From contig JBEEFW010000159.1 in NCBI GenBank assembly GCA_041166385.1, forward strand, positions 1-64,000: 64,000 bases of DNA, written 5' to 3'. Below the pieces are notes generated by a model. The model worked only from the letters and a program-made list of their open reading frames with translations, was not told the DNA's origin and made no database searches. Every line of letters begins with the position of its first letter. Position 1 is the first letter of the stretch. This document shows positions 60,670-64,000 of this stretch, piece after piece. A program made the translations under genes and the position numbers. This DNA is from DASUCS01 sp041166385. Its GTDB lineage: Bacteria > Actinomycetota > Acidimicrobiia > Acidimicrobiales > JACDCH01.

Positions 60670-61389
60670 ATGAGCACAGACGAGGTGCTGTCCGACCTCG
60701 GGATGTCAAGTCCGGCGTCATTGGAGCAGCAGCTCGATCGATTCGCTCTCGACGTCGGCGAGCTGTATCGCCGTCAGAAGGAGCGCGCCGAGCAACTCGA
60801 GCAGAACCTCGTGCAGATGCGCACCACGTTCCTCGAGACGGTGCGCTCGATGGCGTACGTCGTCGAGGCGAAAGACGCATACACCGGTCAACACCTCGAG
60901 CGGTGCCGTGTGTACGGCAACACCCTCATGCAAGCGCTCGGTGTGGCCGCGGAGTATCCCGACGCGGAATACGGCTTCCTGTTGCACGACGTCGGCAAGG
61001 TCGGTGTGCCGGAGCGCATCCTGAACAAGCCCGGCCCGTTGACGGCCGCTGAGTGGCGCGTGATGCGTACGCATCCGATCATCGGCTATCAAATCCTGCA
61101 GGGCATTCCGTTCATGACGACCGCGGCGTCGATCGTGCGTTGTCATCACGAGATGTGGGACGGCGCGGGCTATCCCGAAGGTCTCAAGGCCGAGCAGATC
61201 CCGTTGCCGGCGCGCGTGTTCCAGGTCGTCGACGCGTTCGACGCGATGACCACCGACCGGCCATACCGCGCGTCGCTCGGCGTCGAGAAAGCTGCCGAGG
61301 AGATCCAGCGGATGGCGGGTACGCAGTTCGACCCCGACGTGTGCCGCATCTTCGCCGGCCTCGTCGACTCACTCCCTCAGCGCCTGTAG
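60670..61389 (+). CDS. HD-GYP c-di-GMP phosphodiesterase
   Basis: 239 residues from ATG 60670. An N-terminal coiled coil (about 17-55) is followed by the HD-GYP domain: TGQHLERC (His75), LLHDVGKVGVPERIL (His106, Asp107), RTHPIIGYQIL (His135), CHHEMWDGAGYPEG (His159, His160 and the GYP motif) and VVDAFDAMTTDRPYR. All metal ligands are present. It should cleave c-di-GMP to pGpG or GMP, acting against RsiG. Confidence 0.93.
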   Translation: MSTDEVLSDLGMSSPASLEQQLDRFALDVGELYRRQKERAEQLEQNLVQMRTTFLETVRSMAYVVEAKDAYTGQHLERCRVYGNTLMQALGVAAEYPDAEYGFLLHDVGKVGVPERILNKPGPLTAAEWRVMRTHPIIGYQILQGIPFMTTAASIVRCHHEMWDGAGYPEGLKAEQIPLPARVFQVVDAFDAMTTDRPYRASLGVEKAAEEIQRMAGTQFDPDVCRIFAGLVDSLPQRL

Positions 61390-61428
61390 TCCGCGGCGCC
61401 GCTCGCGCCAGGCTTCCATTCGCTCGCG

Positions 61429-61842
61429 ATGGTCGCGTACCCTCGCGACGTGGCCGACCTCGAGACCCGAATGCGTGATCTGGGCGAGTTCATCCGGGAT
61501 CAGCGCCGGGTGGGGCATCTTTCGCTGCGGAAGCTCTCCGAGATGGCTGGCATCTCGAATCCCTACCTGAGCCAGATCGAGCGGGGCCTGCGCAAGCCGT
61601 CGGCCGAGATCCTGCAACAGCTCGCCCGGGCGTTGGAGATCTCCTCGGAAACGCTGTACGTGCGGGCCGGCATCCTCGATGCCCGCGACAGCACGTCGGA
61701 TCTGATGGCCGAGATCCGGCGCGATCCGCACATCAGTGAGGATCAAAAGAAGACCCTGATTCGGATCTACGAGTCATTCCGTCACGAGAACGGTGATGGG
61801 GAAGCGGCCGAGGCGGAGGGGGAAGCCGAGCTCACCCGGTAG
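61429..61842 (+). CDS. XRE-family transcriptional regulator
   Basis: 137 residues. The helix-turn-helix reads LGEFIRDQRRVGHLSLRKLSEMAGISNPYLSQIERGLRKPS. An extension rich in Asp, Arg and Glu follows and the C-terminus is acidic. It precedes mshA by 12 bases. Similar small XRE proteins occur near the mycothiol gene in other actinobacteria, but a direct role is not shown. Confidence 0.85.
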   Translation: MVAYPRDVADLETRMRDLGEFIRDQRRVGHLSLRKLSEMAGISNPYLSQIERGLRKPSAEILQQLARALEISSETLYVRAGILDARDSTSDLMAEIRRDPHISEDQKKTLIRIYESFRHENGDGEAAEAEGEAELTR

Positions 61843-61854
61843 CTTTTCAATCCC

Positions 61855-63072
61855 GTGCGCACGTTGGCCGTTCTCTCGCTGCACACCTCACCGCTGGTTC
61901 AGCCGGGCATCGGCGACAGCGGTGGCATGAACGTCTACGTGCGTGAGCTGGTGTCCTCTCTGGCCCAGGCGGGCGTGCAATCGACCGTGTACACCCGTCG
62001 CTGGGACAACGAGCTCCCCGACGTCGTCGATGTCGAGCCCGGCTTCCGCGTCGTGCACGTGCCGGCCGGACCCTTCGACCTTGCGAAGGAGCGACTGCCC
62101 GAGGTCGTCGACGAGTTCACAGCGGGCGTCCTCGCGGACCTGCGAGCAGCCGACGACGTCGACGCGATCCACGCCAACTACTGGCTGTCGGGCATCGCCG
62201 GCCACGCGCTCAAGCACGAACTCGACATCCCGCTGGTGTCGACGTTCCACACGCTGGCCCGCGTGAAGGCCGAGACCGGTGATGCCGAACCACAACGACG
62301 TATCGATGCCGAGGTGAGCGTGATGCGTTGCTCCGACGCGATCACCGCGTCGTGTCCCGCGGAAGCGCAGCAGCTGCGCCGCCTGTATGGCGTTCCGTCC
62401 GAGCGCATTCAACTCGTGCCGCCCGGCGTCATCCACGCGTTCTTCTCCCCTGGCGATCGACGTGGCGCGCAGCGCGCGCTCGGCCTCGCCGCCGATGGAC
62501 GACCCGTGCTGCTCTTCGTCGGACGCATCCAGCCGCTGAAGGGTGTCGACGTCGCGATCAGCGCGCTGGCCGGACTGCGGACGAGCGACGCGGAGCTCGT
62601 CATCGTCGGCGGACCGAGCGGACCCGAAGGCGACGCGGAAGCGGCGAAGGCGCGCCTGCTCGCCGAAGAACTCGGTGTCGACGCTCGCATCCACTGGGTT
62701 CCGCCACAGCCGCACTACCGCTTGGCCACCTACTACCGAGCTGCAGATGTGTGTGTCGTGCCGAGCCGGTCGGAGTCGTTCGGGCTCGTCGCGCTCGAAG
62801 CGGCCGCGTGCGGCACGCCGGTCGTGGCCGCCGCCGTCGGCGGACTGCGCACGCTGGTCGAGCACGGACGCACCGGCTTCCTGGTCGAAGGACGCGATCC
62901 TGAGGACTTCGCCGCGGGCATCGATCGCGTGCTGCGCGATCGCACGTCTGCGGTCGCGATGGGTGAAGCGGCCGCCGCACACGCGCGGGGCTTCACCTGG
63001 TCGACCACCGCGGCGCGCTTGCGCCGCCTGTACGCCGACCTCACCACCCGCGCCCTCGTTGACTGTGCCTGA
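61855..63072 (+). CDS. mshA: D-inositol-3-phosphate glycosyltransferase
   Basis: 405 residues from GTG 61855. MshA joins GlcNAc to inositol 3-phosphate, the first step of mycothiol. The start LHTSPLVQPGIGDSGGMNVYV is the MshA signature. The GT-B C-terminal domain has LFVGRIQPLKGVD, then RSESFGLVALEAAACGTPVVA for UDP and sugar contacts. The next gene overlaps by 8 bases. Confidence 0.95.
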   Translation: MRTLAVLSLHTSPLVQPGIGDSGGMNVYVRELVSSLAQAGVQSTVYTRRWDNELPDVVDVEPGFRVVHVPAGPFDLAKERLPEVVDEFTAGVLADLRAADDVDAIHANYWLSGIAGHALKHELDIPLVSTFHTLARVKAETGDAEPQRRIDAEVSVMRCSDAITASCPAEAQQLRRLYGVPSERIQLVPPGVIHAFFSPGDRRGAQRALGLAADGRPVLLFVGRIQPLKGVDVAISALAGLRTSDAELVIVGGPSGPEGDAEAAKARLLAEELGVDARIHWVPPQPHYRLATYYRAADVCVVPSRSESFGLVALEAAACGTPVVAAAVGGLRTLVEHGRTGFLVEGRDPEDFAAGIDRVLRDRTSAVAMGEAAAAHARGFTWSTTAARLRRLYADLTTRALVDCA

Positions 63073-63523
63073 CCCGCACGACGAGGCGGCGCTCGCGGAG
63101 CTCGAGGCGCGCATCGACGCGTGGGCGCAGCGCGAGAAGCTCGAGAATCCGACGATCGCCGCGGTCGATCGGGGCGAGGCCGAAGAGCGGCGCTGGTACA
63201 TCCGCATGAAGGGCGAGCAGAAGGACACCTTCACGATCTGGCTCACGCTGCGGCAGCGCACGTTGCACTACGAGACCTACGTGATGCCGGCGCCCGAGGA
63301 GAACCACCAGGAGTTCTACGAGCACCTGCTGCGCCGCAACCTCAAGCTGTACGGCGCGTCGTTCGCCATCGGCGAGGAGGACGCGGTGTTCCTCGTCGGT
63401 CAGATCGCCAACGACGCGGTCACCGACGACGAGCTCGACCGCATCCTCGGCTCGCTCTACGCCTGGGTCGAGCAGTTCTTCCGCCCCGCCCTGCGCATCG
63501 GGTTTGCTTCGCGCTTTCAGTAA
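63065..63523 (+). CDS. YbjN domain protein
   Basis: 152 residues from GTG 63065. EERRWYIRMKGEQKDTFTIWLTLRQRTLHYETYVMP and QEFYEHLLRRNLKLYGASFAI match YbjN, a fold like type III secretion chaperones. The pairing mshA-YbjN is common in actinobacteria. Function not established. Confidence 0.85.
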   Translation: MPDPHDEAALAELEARIDAWAQREKLENPTIAAVDRGEAEERRWYIRMKGEQKDTFTIWLTLRQRTLHYETYVMPAPEENHQEFYEHLLRRNLKLYGASFAIGEEDAVFLVGQIANDAVTDDELDRILGSLYAWVEQFFRPALRIGFASRFQ

Positions 63524-63527
63524 GTCG

Positions 63528-63620
63528 CTACGGCTTGCGCCTCACGAGCGCGACGACGACGAGAATTGGTACGGCGAGCACGAGCAAGAGGATGAGCAAC
63601 TCTGGCCCGGCGACGTTCAT
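63528..63620 (-). CDS. Tiny membrane protein, 30 residues
   Basis: Single helix (ELLILLLVLAVPILVVVAL) with a basic end (VRRKP). It shares ATGA with the stop of the 68-residue gene upstream. No family recognised. The coupling and hydrophobicity support a real small protein. Confidence 0.5.
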   Translation of the reverse strand: MNVAGPELLILLLVLAVPILVVVALVRRKP

Positions 63621-63823
63621 GTGCGTCCGTTCCTCGTCGGCCAGCGTGACACCCAGACGACGCAGGCGATGCCCGCCAACACAAGAGCGAAGCCCCACGC
63701 GTCGCCTCGTACTGCTACCGCGAGCCCGGCCAGCAGGAACGCGACGCCGAGCGCGAAGCCCCTCAGCCGCTCCATACCAAGAAGCTGCCGCTTCCACGGT
63801 TCTGTGACGGGTTTGTCGTCCAC
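63617..63823 (-). CDS. Small membrane protein, 68 residues
   Basis: Starts MDDKPVTEPWKRQLLGMERL, then two hydrophobic helices (about 21-38 and 42-58) and a basic end. No family recognised. First of a two-gene pair with the 30-residue gene. Confidence 0.55.
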   Translation of the reverse strand: MDDKPVTEPWKRQLLGMERLRGFALGVAFLLAGLAVAVRGDAWGFALVLAGIACVVWVSRWPTRNGRT

Positions 63824-63940
63824 ACCCGATTTGTACCGGGGGCGTCAACGGGATGGTTTGTCATCGCACTCGTCCCCGGCAAGCTCCCGTTTCAGTAACT
63901 TTCATTGCTTTTCAATCTCGGCGCTACTACGGTCTGCCTC

Positions 63941-63978
63941 GCCCGGGATCTCCCATCGGGGAAGGGGAGATCCCGGGC
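63941..63978 (+). promoter_or_regulatory. Perfect 14-bp hairpin at the right end, possible leader element
   Basis: GCCCGGGATCTCCC pairs fully with GGGAGATCCCGGGC around a 10-base loop ATCGGGGAAG. TTGCTT and a TAC-rich stretch lie upstream at about 63905-63935 and could be a promoter. The sequence ends 22 bases later, so the gene it serves is not visible. Confidence 0.4.
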
Positions 63979-64000
63979 AACCGCGCGTACTCTGCGGACG

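Overview
The window is about 64 kb of high-GC bacterial chromosome with almost no spare DNA. The organism is an actinobacterium, most likely of class Acidimicrobiia or a close relative (inference). Evidence: a WhiB protein with its four cysteines, the mycothiol glycosyltransferase MshA next to a YbjN-type gene, an RsiG-type c-di-GMP anti-sigma factor, ANTAR and MEDS/HATPase regulators, a ClpS-DUF2017 pair, an actinobacterial-type LexA box, and frequent GTG starts with ATGA/GTGA overlaps. No transposase, integrase, phage gene, CRISPR array or rRNA was seen. The only selfish element recognised is an intein.

Layout. 1-3.9 kb: end of a sugar-nucleotide epimerase, then partner-switching and GAF-ANTAR regulators. 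3.9-5.3 kb: tRNA-Phe, tRNA-Asp and tRNA-Glu on the minus strand, with a secreted glycine-rich protein gene between Glu and Asp. 5.4-9 kb: PlsY, DegV, a membrane-anchored HEFTH protein, DUF2017 and ClpS. 9-19 kb: a heme A and cytochrome c oxidase locus. Divergent ctaA and ctaB flank a symmetric dyad, and ctaB is followed by a subunit I paralogue without binuclear-centre ligands, a subunit III-like gene, a membrane protein gene and then ctaC-ctaD-ctaE-ctaF-ctaG. 19-30 kb: a GH43-like secreted protein, an ABC-2 exporter, SerS, an MMPL/RND transporter and an osmoprotectant (Opu/Pro-type) ABC importer. 30-43.6 kb: a radical SAM protein of the Rv2578c type, split by an intein and preceded by a LexA box, then metabolic genes, a CcdA-TlpA thiol-redox pair, WhiB, Orn, Dut, a SufR-like regulator and a LigD-type ligase. 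43.7-51.8 kb: a membrane GGDEF-EAL protein, an MFS transporter, a PDZ protease with a divergent HxlR regulator, a PhoU-DUF47-PiT phosphate unit and tRNA-Lys. 51.8-64 kb: metabolic and proteolytic genes, superoxide dismutase, a cupredoxin, then RsiG, a receiver protein and an HD-GYP protein, an XRE regulator, MshA, YbjN and two tiny membrane proteins. The window ends in a 14-bp perfect hairpin.

How the genes work together. The cta locus encodes a caa3-type oxidase (cytochrome c fused to subunit II) with its heme A pathway and assembly factor. The extra degenerate subunit I is the strongest candidate for something undescribed. Three loci point to c-di-GMP signalling: an EAL protein with a degenerate GGDEF site, an RsiG homologue carrying the E-x3-S-x2-R-x3-Q-x3-D ligand motif, and an intact HD-GYP phosphodiesterase. 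Tail-to-tail gene pairs often overlap by a few to 70 bases, so convergent genes share their 3' ends.
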